Shown here in pieces: positions 1-9,390 of a DNA stretch of 64,000 nt. The notes under the pieces are model-generated. The model ran no database searches. It worked only from the letters and a program-made list of their open reading frames with translations, and was not told the DNA's origin. The stretch is taken from assembly GCF_029379315.1 (NCBI RefSeq), contig NZ_JAQYWQ010000004.1:62001-126000 (forward strand). Reading direction: 5' to 3'. Position numbers and translations under genes: made by a program. The stretch is from Nostoc sp. S13 (lineage in GTDB: Bacteria > Cyanobacteriota > Cyanobacteriia > Cyanobacteriales > Nostocaceae). Each line of letters begins with the position of its first letter. Position 1 is the stretch's first letter.

Positions 1-1439
1 TTCCTGTACATTTAGGCTCAATGAGTGAAAGTGTCCGCAGCTTAATTAATGATCAAGGCGATACTCTAAAACCAGGAAATGTCTATTTATCTAATAACCC
101 CTATAATGGCGGAACCCACCTTCCTGATGTCACTGCAATTACCCCTGTATTTCTGAAAAGTGAGGGAAATAGTACACCGCCTACTCCCATTTTCTACGTT
201 GCTTCTCGTGGACATCAAGCCGATATCGGTGGAATTACTCCTGGTTCAATGCCTCCCCACAGTACCACAGTAAAAGAAGAAGGAATTATTTTTGATAATT
301 TTCTCTTAGTTGAAGAGGGAAATTTTCGAGAAACCGCAGTCAGACAGCACCTCTCAAATCATACTTATCCTGCCCGTAACCCTGAGCAAAATATCGCTGA
401 TTTAAAAGCACAAATTGCTGCAAATGAACGGGGAGTTCTTGAACTCCGTAAAATGGCTTCACAATACGGACTTAAGACTGTCCAAGATTATATGAAATTT
501 GTGCAAGCTAATGCTGAAGAGTCAGTGAGAAAGGTGATCAATCTTCTCAAGGATGGCTCATTTATTTATGAAATGGATAATGGGGCAATAATTCAAGTTA
601 AAGTGACAATTCACCAAGAAAGTCGCAGTGCTACCATTGATTTTACTGGAACTTCTCGGCAACTAAATAGTAATTTTAATGCTCCGAAAGCGGTAACTCA
701 AGCAGCAGTCTTATATGTCTTTCGGACTTTGGTTAATGATCATATTCCTGTGAATGCCGGGTGTCTTAACCCTCTAAAAATTATTATACCTGTCGGCTGT
801 ATGCTGAATCCAGTTTATCCAGCAGCAGTAGTAGCGGGTAATGTCGAAACTTCTCAAACCATTGTTGATGCTTTATATGGTGCCTTGGGTGTGATGGCTG
901 CTTCTCAAGGAACGATGAATAATTTTACTTTTGGTAATGAGCAATATCAATATTATGAAACTATCTGCGGCGGCTCTGGGGCAGGAATTGATTTTGATGG
1001 AACTGATGGTGTTCATTCTCACATGACTAACTCCCGCTTAACCGATCCAGAAGTTTTAGAAACCCGTTATCCTGTACTTTTAGAAAGCTTTAGTCTTCGT
1101 CCCGATAGCGGTGGTAAAGGAAAATATTCCGGTGGTAATGGAGTTGTCCGCCGCATCCGCTTTCTAGAACCGATGACAGCTAATATTCTCTCTGGTCATC
1201 GGGTTGTCCCTACCTTTGGATTAAATGGTGGAGAAGCCGGAATTGTCGGACGCAACTGGATACAACGTCAGAATGGAATTGAAGAGAATTTAGACAGCAC
1301 AGCAACAGTAGAGATGAAATCTGGGGATATTTTTGTGATAGAAACTCCTGGAGGAGGTGGATTTGGTAAAAAGCCAGGAGGACAACCAGGACAACCAAAG
1401 CAAACGGAAGGGCAGTCTATAGTATGCGATTTTTCTTGA
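1..1439 (+). CDS. Hydantoinase B / 5-oxoprolinase family protein, 3' part
   Basis: The reading frame is open from base 3, upstream of the first ATG at 21, so the gene is cut by the window edge; about 479 residues remain. The segment PVHLGSMSESV at the edge and the motif HQADIGG followed by PGSMPP are typical of the HyuB / C-terminal half of ATP-dependent 5-oxoprolinase, which opens 5-oxoproline or hydantoin-type rings. The C-terminus is glycine-rich (TPGGGGFG), as in the family. In many bacteria HyuA and HyuB are fused or adjacent; the HyuA part would lie to the left. Substrate (5-oxoproline or N-methylhydantoin) cannot be told from this piece. No other gene of the pathway is in view. Confidence 0.88.
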   Translation, partial: PVHLGSMSESVRSLINDQGDTLKPGNVYLSNNPYNGGTHLPDVTAITPVFLKSEGNSTPPTPIFYVASRGHQADIGGITPGSMPPHSTTVKEEGIIFDNFLLVEEGNFRETAVRQHLSNHTYPARNPEQNIADLKAQIAANERGVLELRKMASQYGLKTVQDYMKFVQANAEESVRKVINLLKDGSFIYEMDNGAIIQVKVTIHQESRSATIDFTGTSRQLNSNFNAPKAVTQAAVLYVFRTLVNDHIPVNAGCLNPLKIIIPVGCMLNPVYPAAVVAGNVETSQTIVDALYGALGVMAASQGTMNNFTFGNEQYQYYETICGGSGAGIDFDGTDGVHSHMTNSRLTDPEVLETRYPVLLESFSLRPDSGGKGKYSGGNGVVRRIRFLEPMTANILSGHRVVPTFGLNGGEAGIVGRNWIQRQNGIEENLDSTATVEMKSGDIFVIETPGGGGFGKKPGGQPGQPKQTEGQSIVCDFS

Positions 1440-1684
1440 GTTTTAGTTTAATTCTGCTAATTCTATTTGCGATCGCTCGTTGTTTTCGCCTTGTTTGACG
1501 CTTAAAAAGAGTACTAAGTCCATTTAATATTGTAAGTAACTTACGACGCCATTTTGATTTAGACATCTTTACATCCCATTTTTCAGTAACTTAGGGTACT
1601 AATAAGTATAAATCAAACACATTAATTCGATGCTAAGGGGGCATTAAATCAAGTCACTCCTAGTTATAATAATCACTTGTAGTG

Positions 1685-2500
1685 CTACTTTGCACTAGCT
1701 TGACAACATTTTATAAGTGGTTGTTTAGCTAAATTCTCTAAATCTACGGACTTAAGCAAATTCATCCACTCCACCGCTAGAGTTGGATCTTCAGGTTTGG
1801 CAAGACGCAATTGGGCCAGAGTAGTCAAGGCATCGTTCCAAATACCATTCTTAGCATAGAGGTTTACCCGTTGCTGAGGAGTTGCTTGCTTCGGGCTATT
1901 TACTAATTTAGGATTTAGATTCACCCGTTGCACCCATCCTTCCACATACTCCGGTTCTGGAGGTTGTTGTGGATTGCAAATGATTTTCATCTTAAAAAAC
2001 CAGTGATACATCTTGTCTACTTGCAATGGGGGAGTAGTTGCGCTTAAGCGAATACTAATAATTCCTGGTTCTTCTGGTTTTATTACTGTTGTTCGGTAAA
2101 GAGTTTGACTTAGTTTACTTGACTCATCTTTGAGAACAAACTCAATGGAATTAATTACAGATTTTTGATAAGGGACAAAAAACCAAAAAGTTGGATATTC
2201 CTCAGTCGTCAAGCCCCAAACTTTAGTAACAGAAACTGCTTCTGTTTGTGCTTGCTTGAGTGTCTCTTTGTATACAGGTACAAGTGCAATGACAGACTGA
2301 TTACTAACACCACAACCACGACTTGCAGCTCCTCCGCGATCGCCTGTTGCACCCCTGTCTGGAGGAGGTGGAGGAGGCGAAAATGTCAGAGGAGCGGCAG
2401 CAACTGGTGTCATGCAAATCATTGGAGAATAGCCGATAATTCCCAACCAAGCTATCCCGAATGTAGCGAATAATTGTATTTTTGTGCTATAGTTTTTCAT
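1685..2500 (-). CDS. DUF928 domain secreted protein
   Basis: A 271-residue protein with an N-terminal hydrophobic segment (about residues 8-35, ending in alanines) that reads as a signal peptide or anchor. A proline run and a DRGATGDRGG-AASRGC stretch follow; this Pro/Gly/Arg-rich entry with a Cys is characteristic of cyanobacterial DUF928 proteins. The rest (about 70-200) looks like a beta-rich domain. Function is unknown. It is the last gene of a minus-strand set (sigma-like, DUF1822, CHAT-CHASE2, DUF928) with gaps of 58, 53 and 70 bp, so co-transcription is likely. I recall DUF928 and CHASE2 genes often being neighbours in cyanobacteria. Confidence 0.75.
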   Translation of the reverse strand: MKNYSTKIQLFATFGIAWLGIIGYSPMICMTPVAAAPLTFSPPPPPPDRGATGDRGGAASRGCGVSNQSVIALVPVYKETLKQAQTEAVSVTKVWGLTTEEYPTFWFFVPYQKSVINSIEFVLKDESSKLSQTLYRTTVIKPEEPGIISIRLSATTPPLQVDKMYHWFFKMKIICNPQQPPEPEYVEGWVQRVNLNPKLVNSPKQATPQQRVNLYAKNGIWNDALTTLAQLRLAKPEDPTLAVEWMNLLKSVDLENLAKQPLIKCCQASAK

Positions 2501-2570
2501 AGAAAATTAGGAGTTACATAATTTGGGATTCTGGATTATACAAAACTTATACAGCAATACTTTTCAAAAT

Positions 2571-4943
2571 TTATATTTTAATTTTTATGTTTAAGTAAGT
2601 TCTGACTATTAAAATATTACTTCCTAAAGCCAACATAGCAGGAATGAGGGGAACCCAACAACTATATGCAATGAAAAATATAAAACAGCTACCATATAAA
2701 CTTGTAATAGCTATCCCTGCTGCCAAGCTTAAGTAAGTGAATCGGTGCAGATAAGCAGTAAGCAAACCGCCTAAAAAAGACCAGCCCCAAACCCAAATTA
2801 CTTCACCCCAAAGTGGCCAAGTCCACAACAGAGGTTGTCCGTCCAAAGCGGCACTGAGCAGTTGACTGACCATTTGAGCTTGTAAAAATACGCCTGGTAT
2901 TGCCTGTAATTTCCCTTGAGGAGTGGTGTAGGGAGTTAACCAGTAATCACCAAAAGTTTCTGCTGTTGTGCCAATAATAACGATCCTGTCTTTGACTGCA
3001 TTGGCATTTAGCTTACCCGTTAGCACTTGTCCCAAAGTAATATGTGGTGCGTTGGCGAAGCCTGCCGAAGGTATCGCATCTGGGGAACCAGAGGAACGAT
3101 AATTTAACAAAATTTGGTGTCCAAAAGCGTCAATCCCTTGATAACCACCGCCATGAGCTTCTATTGGTTTAAATGTCACCTTCCCTAATTGCCACGCGCC
3201 ATCAGGGGTAAATTGCAACTGAATTCCCTTGGTGTACAAGTAACGCAATGCAAGTTGAACACTCAGGGCATAGGGCGCACTACAAGGAGATGAGGGTGAG
3301 GGAGTTAACGCTAACAGATGGCGACGCACCACATGATCTGAATCTATGACAATATCGCTAAAACCTAGACCTTGTGGAGAAATTTCTGCTGGTGGTTTCA
3401 CACCTGGTTTTCCGGCTTGAGAATCGCTAAGTTGACACACCCCCACAAAGCGATCGCTTTTTCGCATTCGTTCTGCCAATGCTGGATAATCCTTACCCAC
3501 TGGATAATCTCGGTATATATCCAAACCAATAACTTGTGGTTGATATGTCTCTAATTTTTCTAACAGTTGGGCAAGTGATTTGTCAGACAAGGAACCTTGA
3601 GGTTTTTCCTGTTTTTGCGCCTGCACATCTTCTTCAGTCACAGTCACAACCAGTAGGCGTGAGTCTGGTTTCTCAGAAGGACGCAAGCGTAACAGTTGGT
3701 CAAACGCACTTAATTCTAATGGTTGCATCACACCTAAATACCTTACCCCTGTTAATATTCCAGTCATTACCATGCTCGTCAGTAGGATCAATGAGAAGCC
3801 AAGCCGATTTGTGATTCTTTTAACAGCCGTGGTTTTAGACAAAGATGTGGGAAGATTGGCTGTATTTGTAAATAATTCCCCCCAATTCAATGGCATCTCT
3901 GCGGGATTTTGACAGATGACAGGCAACCATGTCGCACAGGGAAATTGATTTTCTAGCCCCTGTAACCTTTCTCGTGCCTCCCTCACAGCTAAATACAACG
4001 AGTCTCCCTGCGCGAAGGCTGACAAAAAATACTTTAAAAACTGCTGCGCCACCCGATCAGGTACAGGCTCTCGCATCACGATGATTTCGGGAATATACAA
4101 ATCTGCAAACTCCCGTGCCAATCCCAAGCCATCACAGGAATTAAAAATCGCCAGTTTTAGACCCCGTTCCACTGCCTTTTTCAAGGCATACTTTAACTGG
4201 CTAATTGTGAGACTTTCAGTTTGATTAATGTAGATTTTTCCTGTTTCATTCGTTTCCTGAGTAGAACTGTGTCCGGCGAAAAATAGAATCTGCCAATGCT
4301 GCTCCCATAGTTGGTCAGTCAGGTCTTGGCATTGTGGCTCAACTAAAAAAGTGATGTCTGTATTAGGTAACAAATTAAGCAGCGCCTGGTCTGCTTTGGT
4401 ATCAATTCCTTGGCTGTTACCCAAAATCGCTAAGATTTTTACTTTGTCGGATGTGGTTGTGATTCGGTTGACTTGTTCGTAGGCGGGAGCGCTGAGAGCT
4501 ATTTCAGCTTGGGGATAGCGTTCCACCAAATCCCAAAGATGCCAGGGAAGTTTTTGTAAACCGAGGTCTTTAGTTTGTAAAAGCACACGGATATTATCCG
4601 CAAGCATCAGTTTTTCCAACCATTTCTCGCGGATAGGACGAAAGGAATCGGCAGCAAGCCAAGTATTAAAACGTACTTTAAATTCCTCAGTCACCTGCTG
4701 GCAGTCTTCTAGGCTGGCGGCTTGATTAAGTTCCTTAGGTAAACCAATAGGACGAGATGGCAACCTTAAATTACGATAAATAGATTGCCAACGGTAATAA
4801 TCGCGGAGAATTTCTGGGTTGGGGGGAAGCGCACCCGTAATTTCCACACTAGGGCGGACATTTTCATCGCCAATCTGTAGCGTCACCGGAAACCCTTGTT
4901 CAAAGTTTCCCTCCCCTAACTTTAAGATGACTAACTTGCCCAT
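2571..4943 (-). CDS. CHAT-CHASE2 membrane sensor protein
   Basis: A 790-residue protein. Residues about 1-355 form a CHAT domain (caspase-like peptidase fold): the catalytic pair is visible as His225 in FFAGHSS and Cys270 in FNSCDG. A membrane segment lies at about 383-402, then a CHASE2 extracytoplasmic sensor domain (about 405-720), then two or three membrane helices at the end (about 730-785). CHASE2 usually senses unknown ligands and is often joined to kinases or cyclases; here the cytoplasmic output would be a peptidase. Both catalytic residues are present, so the protease may be active. It lies between DUF1822 and DUF928 genes in one apparent operon. Ligand and target protein are unknown. 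Confidence 0.85.
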   Translation of the reverse strand: MGKLVILKLGEGNFEQGFPVTLQIGDENVRPSVEITGALPPNPEILRDYYRWQSIYRNLRLPSRPIGLPKELNQAASLEDCQQVTEEFKVRFNTWLAADSFRPIREKWLEKLMLADNIRVLLQTKDLGLQKLPWHLWDLVERYPQAEIALSAPAYEQVNRITTTSDKVKILAILGNSQGIDTKADQALLNLLPNTDITFLVEPQCQDLTDQLWEQHWQILFFAGHSSTQETNETGKIYINQTESLTISQLKYALKKAVERGLKLAIFNSCDGLGLAREFADLYIPEIIVMREPVPDRVAQQFLKYFLSAFAQGDSLYLAVREARERLQGLENQFPCATWLPVICQNPAEMPLNWGELFTNTANLPTSLSKTTAVKRITNRLGFSLILLTSMVMTGILTGVRYLGVMQPLELSAFDQLLRLRPSEKPDSRLLVVTVTEEDVQAQKQEKPQGSLSDKSLAQLLEKLETYQPQVIGLDIYRDYPVGKDYPALAERMRKSDRFVGVCQLSDSQAGKPGVKPPAEISPQGLGFSDIVIDSDHVVRRHLLALTPSPSSPCSAPYALSVQLALRYLYTKGIQLQFTPDGAWQLGKVTFKPIEAHGGGYQGIDAFGHQILLNYRSSGSPDAIPSAGFANAPHITLGQVLTGKLNANAVKDRIVIIGTTAETFGDYWLTPYTTPQGKLQAIPGVFLQAQMVSQLLSAALDGQPLLWTWPLWGEVIWVWGWSFLGGLLTAYLHRFTYLSLAAGIAITSLYGSCFIFFIAYSCWVPLIPAMLALGSNILIVRTYLNIKIKI

Positions 4944-4996
4944 AGCTAGTTCTCCACAGATGATGAGTTATATCTATTATCTGGGTTACTAAACAC

Positions 4997-6148
4997 TTAA
5001 AACCGCAAAATCTCTCGGTCATAATCTTCAGGTGCGGGTTCTATTTCCCAAACCAATCCTTCTCCTAGTTCCAAAATGACTTCCAAGTACAACATATCTA
5101 CAAAAGTTGTTGCCGTATCTTCATTATTCTCAAAAGTTTGTAAGTCTTCCGTTAGTAGGCGCAGCTTAAACCCAGCAGGAATTTGACCACCAGGAGTTGC
5201 ACTTCGCAATTCAAAGCGCCAAACATAGTCTTCAGAAGCGCTTTTAGAGAAAATACGTAACTCGTATGTATGCTCTGCAACTATTATTTTGCGAGACAAA
5301 CCCATAACTGGTGCTGCACTCCGCATTCCCGCAGGGACTACGACAAATTCTCTTTTTTCCCATCCCCACTGTTGAGCTAAATTGGCTACTCCTGTCTGCA
5401 ACCATTGCGGAATTGACCACTGCATCAGTAAACCCTGACGCAGTTCATATAATTTTTTTCGCCAACCGCTATGTGCCAAGAACGCACCCCACAGTGAAAA
5501 TGGAACCGCTAAACGCGGGAATTTCACATTGGGATTACCCAACCTTTCTAAAAGGTTTTCTGCTTGGGTTTTAAGAATAGGAACTAAAGATGTAATCTCG
5601 GCGCGTAAGGCTTGTGGCTCATTAAGTTGGCGTGTAACCCACAGCACATTGATATCTGAAATTAAATCTTCACTTTCCAAGCTGTAAGTACGATCGCCAG
5701 GATCATAAACCCCTTTTGTTTTTAGAATTTGATGGGTTGTGTAGCCAAAAATCTTCATCCAGCCATCATCGGGGTTAAGCTGTACTGCTATGTAGTAGTC
5801 AGCAACCCACTCTGGTATATCTACCCATTCTTGCGGTACGCGCAACTCATCGTCATCTATAGCGAGGGTAGGTATTAATACAAGGCGATCGCAATCAAAA
5901 GTAATAGCTGTGCCATTGACTACTTCCCAAAAACTCGGCAATGCGGCACTGTTAGGGTAAACCCTGGCGGTGGCAGCAATTTCCTCCTTGAACCAAGGCA
6001 AAAAAGCTTGCAAGCATTTTTGATTTATCCATCCACGTTGACAAGCACCAGCTGTTGAGTATGGTTGTTCTTGCTCCTCTGGAGATTGGGTAATTTCCAA
6101 GTATAAATGCTGTGAGTCAATGGTGAATGGGGGAGGTGGGTTCAACAT
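4997..6148 (-). CDS. DUF1822 family protein
   Basis: A 383-residue soluble protein with no signal peptide. The composition and segments such as WVDIPEWVADYYIAVQ (about residue 125) and the C-terminal LYLEVILELGEGLVWEIEP match my recollection of DUF1822, a cyanobacterial family of unknown function encoded beside sigma-like factors and CHASE2 proteins. The family usually contains the phrase DIPEWVADYYxAVQVNPDDGW, seen here almost intact. It is 58 bp downstream of the sigma-like gene and 53 bp upstream of the CHAT-CHASE2 gene, which suggests one transcript and a shared signalling role. No catalytic motif is recognisable. Confidence 0.75.
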   Translation of the reverse strand: MLNPPPPFTIDSQHLYLEITQSPEEQEQPYSTAGACQRGWINQKCLQAFLPWFKEEIAATARVYPNSAALPSFWEVVNGTAITFDCDRLVLIPTLAIDDDELRVPQEWVDIPEWVADYYIAVQLNPDDGWMKIFGYTTHQILKTKGVYDPGDRTYSLESEDLISDINVLWVTRQLNEPQALRAEITSLVPILKTQAENLLERLGNPNVKFPRLAVPFSLWGAFLAHSGWRKKLYELRQGLLMQWSIPQWLQTGVANLAQQWGWEKREFVVVPAGMRSAAPVMGLSRKIIVAEHTYELRIFSKSASEDYVWRFELRSATPGGQIPAGFKLRLLTEDLQTFENNEDTATTFVDMLYLEVILELGEGLVWEIEPAPEDYDREILRF

Positions 6149-6206
6149 AAATAATCTTAGAATGGCTTCATATAAAGACGATATTAGGGAGAGGGGAGAG
6201 ACAAAA

Positions 6207-7409
6207 TTATTTCTTGTCTACTGATTGAATTTGGGTATGGCTATATTGGACTTTCAGCCATTCCTCTAAACTTGTGTTTATGGCATCTACTACGTCGGAT
6301 TTAGGGGAAATATGCAAAGTATTTTGACTCCATTGCGTGAGAGTCAGGAGCAATGACTTTTTAATGCTGCTAAGGCGACGGGAAACAGTATATTGCTTAA
6401 TTTCTAACTGTGCAGCAATTTCTTGTTGAGTCAGTTGTTGAACGTAGTAAGCTTGTAGCACTTTTTGGGACTCAGCATCGAGTGCAGCGATCGCTTGGGA
6501 CAAAACTTGGTTTAACTGAGTTTGCTGCGATCGCATATTCGCGGCTTCTTCCTCTTCAATAATTTCTGTGAGTAAAGATGTTTGCAAATCTACAGGCAAT
6601 ATATCTAATAAATTACCATCATCTTCTTTCAGGGGAGCGTCTGTGGAAACAAACTTAGGATAAAAGAAATTACGGGCAGCTTTAGCAGAAGATAATAGCC
6701 AGCTTTCTATGGTTTGCTGGTTGACTGCGGGAGTAGGTGAACTCAATCGGCTTAAACGTTCTACATTATAAAGATTAGTAATAGCTTCCGAAGTTAAAGC
6801 ATCTGGTTTGGTCAACTGGCGAATTTTTGTGTTGTCACCTGTGTAGAGTTCTTTAAAGCATTCCCATGCTAAAACATAACTTTCAATGCTTTGAGCGTTA
6901 AATCCGGCATTTTGTAATGACTGCACTAGTCGTTTGCGGCTGAGTTTGTGCAATAATGCCCAGTCTGAACAAATGTCTACTTCCCGATGTAAGCGCAGTA
7001 CATCTTTGATAATCGATTCAAAAGCTAATTCTGCATAGCTTTTTAAATGCGAACTGTATTGAGGATTGAAAGTTTTGAGTATTTTGTTAATATGAGCGAT
7101 CGCCATCTGAAAACAATCTGCTACAGACGACTGTGTGGAAAAGTTGAGGGTAAATTTCCTAGCACTCCAATAGCACACCTCTTGTAAATAAGCAGAAATA
7201 TGTGCAAGTGCTACAGCACTAGATTGAGTCTGCCAAACCCTATACCAATAAAGTGCCCAAAAGGCATCTGATTTCTTAGTTGACGACCCCTCCAGGCAAA
7301 CTTTCATACTGCGTCGCAGTTTGGCATCTGTTGCCCAACCACTAAATTGGTCTGCCTCAAATTGCACAAATGTAGAAAAGATTTCAACAATGCCCTGTCG
7401 GGGTTGCAT
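6207..7409 (-). CDS. Sigma-70-like regulator, first gene of the CHAT-CHASE2 operon
   Basis: A 400-residue protein. The C-terminal part (about 295-360) resembles sigma region 4: an acidic EIIEEEEAA stretch, LNQVLSQAIAALDAESQKVL, then a helix-turn-helix-like LTQQEIAAQLEIKQYTVSRRL. The first 280 residues have no standard sigma region 2 that I can place, so this is an atypical group specific to cyanobacteria. The start MQPRQGIVEIF is typical of this group. It opens the minus-strand operon with DUF1822, CHAT-CHASE2 and DUF928 genes and probably controls it or a secreted partner such as the haemagglutinin-like gene nearby. The first bases of the gene are repeated inside the decayed exporter gene 1 kb away. 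Confidence 0.75.
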   Translation of the reverse strand: MQPRQGIVEIFSTFVQFEADQFSGWATDAKLRRSMKVCLEGSSTKKSDAFWALYWYRVWQTQSSAVALAHISAYLQEVCYWSARKFTLNFSTQSSVADCFQMAIAHINKILKTFNPQYSSHLKSYAELAFESIIKDVLRLHREVDICSDWALLHKLSRKRLVQSLQNAGFNAQSIESYVLAWECFKELYTGDNTKIRQLTKPDALTSEAITNLYNVERLSRLSSPTPAVNQQTIESWLLSSAKAARNFFYPKFVSTDAPLKEDDGNLLDILPVDLQTSLLTEIIEEEEAANMRSQQTQLNQVLSQAIAALDAESQKVLQAYYVQQLTQQEIAAQLEIKQYTVSRRLSSIKKSLLLTLTQWSQNTLHISPKSDVVDAINTSLEEWLKVQYSHTQIQSVDKK

Positions 7410-7424
7410 GGAATATTTGCCGTT
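7355..7424. repeat. 70-bp direct repeat, copy at the start of the sigma-like gene
   Basis: These 70 bases cover the first codons and upstream edge of the minus-strand sigma-like gene. They match 8403-8472 at 65 of 70 positions by eye, in the same orientation. The match runs across the start codon (CAT here, GAT in the copy), so the copy has lost the ATG. Confidence 0.9.
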
Positions 7425-7597
7425 GTTTGAACCATAGCTGATTTCAATTATACAACCATAGAGGCAAAAGCTAATTCCTTACTGCATAAGGATTTTACAG
7501 ATTTTTACCAAATTTTCTATTCTCAGTGCATAAAAACTAAAAGTAATCGTAAAGAGTGATATGCAGAGAAGTTCATTTAGTAAGTATCACAAAAAAG

Positions 7598-8026
7598 ATG
7601 GATCCTTTACTACCAAACATACAGATCGATACAGGTACTATCAGTTTTAATAATGGAGTTCCAGTAGGAGGCTATGCTCACCTGAGTTTGTTTCCAGATG
7701 GAAGTTATAGCTTTACAGGTCATTTCCATGATAGTGGCGCTACTAGCTATGATACATCACTTGTTTTTGCACTTAAAGATGACTTAGATGGTTCAGTTTT
7801 TACGTTCTCGCATACGGGGCGAACTCATGGCACTTTTGAGGCTGGTTCTAGAAATGATGATTGGGGTGTATCCGGTACTAATCCAGCGCTAGCTGCTGCT
7901 TGGGGTGGAATATCGAGTAACTACAATTGGTCTTGGGATGCTGGGGCAAATCTCGATTTAACGAGTATATTTGATGGAGCAACTAAGGCAGTAGGCTTGG
8001 CTGGAGCGGTAATTGCTATTGTTTGA
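7598..8026 (+). CDS. Small protein of unknown function
   Basis: 142 residues if started at the ATG at 7598, which I prefer because the 14 residues from an earlier ATG at 7556 are unlike the rest. The protein is rich in Gly, Ser, Asp and aromatic residues; the core (about 15-65) carries GGYAHLSLFPDGSYSF-type beta strands and a GHFHDSGATSYD segment with several His. The last 25 residues are hydrophobic and Ala/Gly-rich (KAVGLAGAVIAIV). I do not recognise a named family. It lies just upstream of the decayed C39 exporter locus, so it might once have been a secreted cargo, but no clear double-glycine leader is present. Confidence 0.6.
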   Translation: MDPLLPNIQIDTGTISFNNGVPVGGYAHLSLFPDGSYSFTGHFHDSGATSYDTSLVFALKDDLDGSVFTFSHTGRTHGTFEAGSRNDDWGVSGTNPALAAAWGGISSNYNWSWDAGANLDLTSIFDGATKAVGLAGAVIAIV

Positions 8027-8028
8027 TA

Positions 8029-8132
8029 TATAGCAATCCTAAATCATTCGTGAGAAATAAAATCGCTGAAATACTTATATATACGTACTTTCTAGCTACG
8101 TATTTTCTCACGTTTCAATTGCGATTGCTATA
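8029..8132. repeat. Inverted-repeat element family B, copy 1
   Basis: Begins TATAGCAATCCTAAAT and ends with its near complement ATTGCGATTGCTATA, with TCGTGAGAAA / TTTCTCACG just inside. Related elements with the same ends lie at 10062-10201 and 43312-43415. About 104 bp, no coding capacity: a miniature inverted-repeat element. Confidence 0.75.
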
Positions 8133-8258
8133 GCTGTTTTTCAGCACTTACGCAAATGAATAAGTTTTTGGGCGATCCATATTTTTCAAATTGGTAGAAC
8201 TTTCCAGAAATAGCCCAGTACTCACAAGTCTAGGTTTAACAAACTAAATATCATCTCT

Positions 8259-8292
8259 AGTCGGGGTTTTCTCCCCGACTTCTTTTTTTCTC
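8259..8292 (+). terminator. Rho-independent terminator
   Basis: AGTCGGGG, a short loop, CCCCGACT, then TCTTTTTTTC. It sits between the small unknown gene and the decayed exporter gene and would end transcripts from the left, or act as an attenuator for the former exporter gene 20 bp further on. Confidence 0.8.
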
Positions 8293-8310
8293 TTACCATT
8301 AGTCTTGAAA

Positions 8311-9390
8311 ATGAAATACCAAATAGTTCTACAACACAGTAAAGAAGACTGTGATGCAGCGTTCCTAGCAACCATTGCCAAACACCACGGACGCACCTTT
8401 ACCCTCAAATTGTACAAAGGTAGAAAAGATTTTAACAATGCCCTGTCGGGGTTGGATAGAATATTTGCCGTTCCTTGCTGGGATTGATGCGAGGAGCGGA
8501 AGTACTAGGATTCAATGCTCGCCAAGTTAAAGCCACTCCCCAACTAATCGATCAATTATACCAAATATCCCTACCAGTCATTATTATTCACTGGAAGGGC
8601 TACCACTGGGTAGTTTTATACGGGCAAAAAGGTAAGAAATATGTCATCGCTGACCCTGGGGTTGGTATCCATTACCTGACTCGCCAGGAGTTAGTTGCAG
8701 GTTGGGTAATGGCGTGATGTAACTGCTGACTCCTGATGAAAGCCGCTTTTATTAGGAGTCAGATAAAATTGGCGGTCTTGGGCGTTATATGCAACGGGTT
8801 TGGCCCTATCGCGATCGCTATTAACATCGCGATTGGACTGCTTTCTTTGGCATCTCCTTTCATGATGCAACTGCTCACCGATGATGTGTTAGTACGAGGT
8901 GATACCCAACTACTAACTACTGTGGCAATTGGCGTTATTGCTATGAACTTTATTAGAAGCGCCATTAGTTTAGTACAATCTCACCTCATCAGTCACTTTG
9001 GTCAAAGATTGCAATTAGGACTAATCCTCAAATACGGACGCAAACTTTTACATTTACCTCTCTCCTACTTTGAAGGACGACGCAGTGGGGAAGTTGTCAG
9101 CAGCATGCTGATGTCAAGGCCATCAATAACTTAGTTTCCCAAATCGTCCTCGGATTACCAAGTCAATTTTTTATCGCTATAATTTCCTTGGGCATTATGC
9201 CCTTTTACAGTTGGGAACTAACTCTAGCTTGCATAGTTGCATTTATTCTTGTCACGGCTGTTAACTTGCTTTTCTTACCCGCAATGCGCCAGAAAATCCG
9301 CAATATGATTGTTTCTGGTACAGAAAATCAAGGCTTTTTGGTGGAAACATTTCGCGGTTTCCAAGACCTTTGGCGGAATGTTTATTCTCT
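8311..9390 (+). pseudogene. C39-peptidase ABC exporter, decayed
   Basis: Pieces of one bacteriocin-type exporter read in order across frames. A C39 peptidase domain starts at 8311 (LQHSKEDC with catalytic Cys14), is replaced in its middle by the 70-bp copy at 8403-8472, and resumes at about 8473 with LLGLMRGAEVLGFNARQV and the catalytic HW and ADPG motifs. Two in-frame stops follow, TAA at 8720 and TAG at 8753, on either side of LLTPDESRFY. A frameshift leads into the membrane domain (LLSLASPFMMQLLTDDVLVRGD) and another near 9108 into VKAINNLVSQIVLGLPSQFF. The frame ends shortly after GFLVETFRG; the whole ATPase domain is missing. The intact family has about 700-1000 residues and cleaves and exports double-glycine-leader peptides. 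Confidence 0.9.
8403..8472. repeat. 70-bp direct repeat, copy inside the exporter pseudogene
   Basis: Matches 7355-7424 at 65 of 70 positions. Read on the minus strand it gives QPRQGIVKIFSTFVQFEG, close to the sigma-like protein start MQPRQGIVEIF. It replaces the stretch of the C39 domain that should lie between GRTFT and LLGL. Confidence 0.9.
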
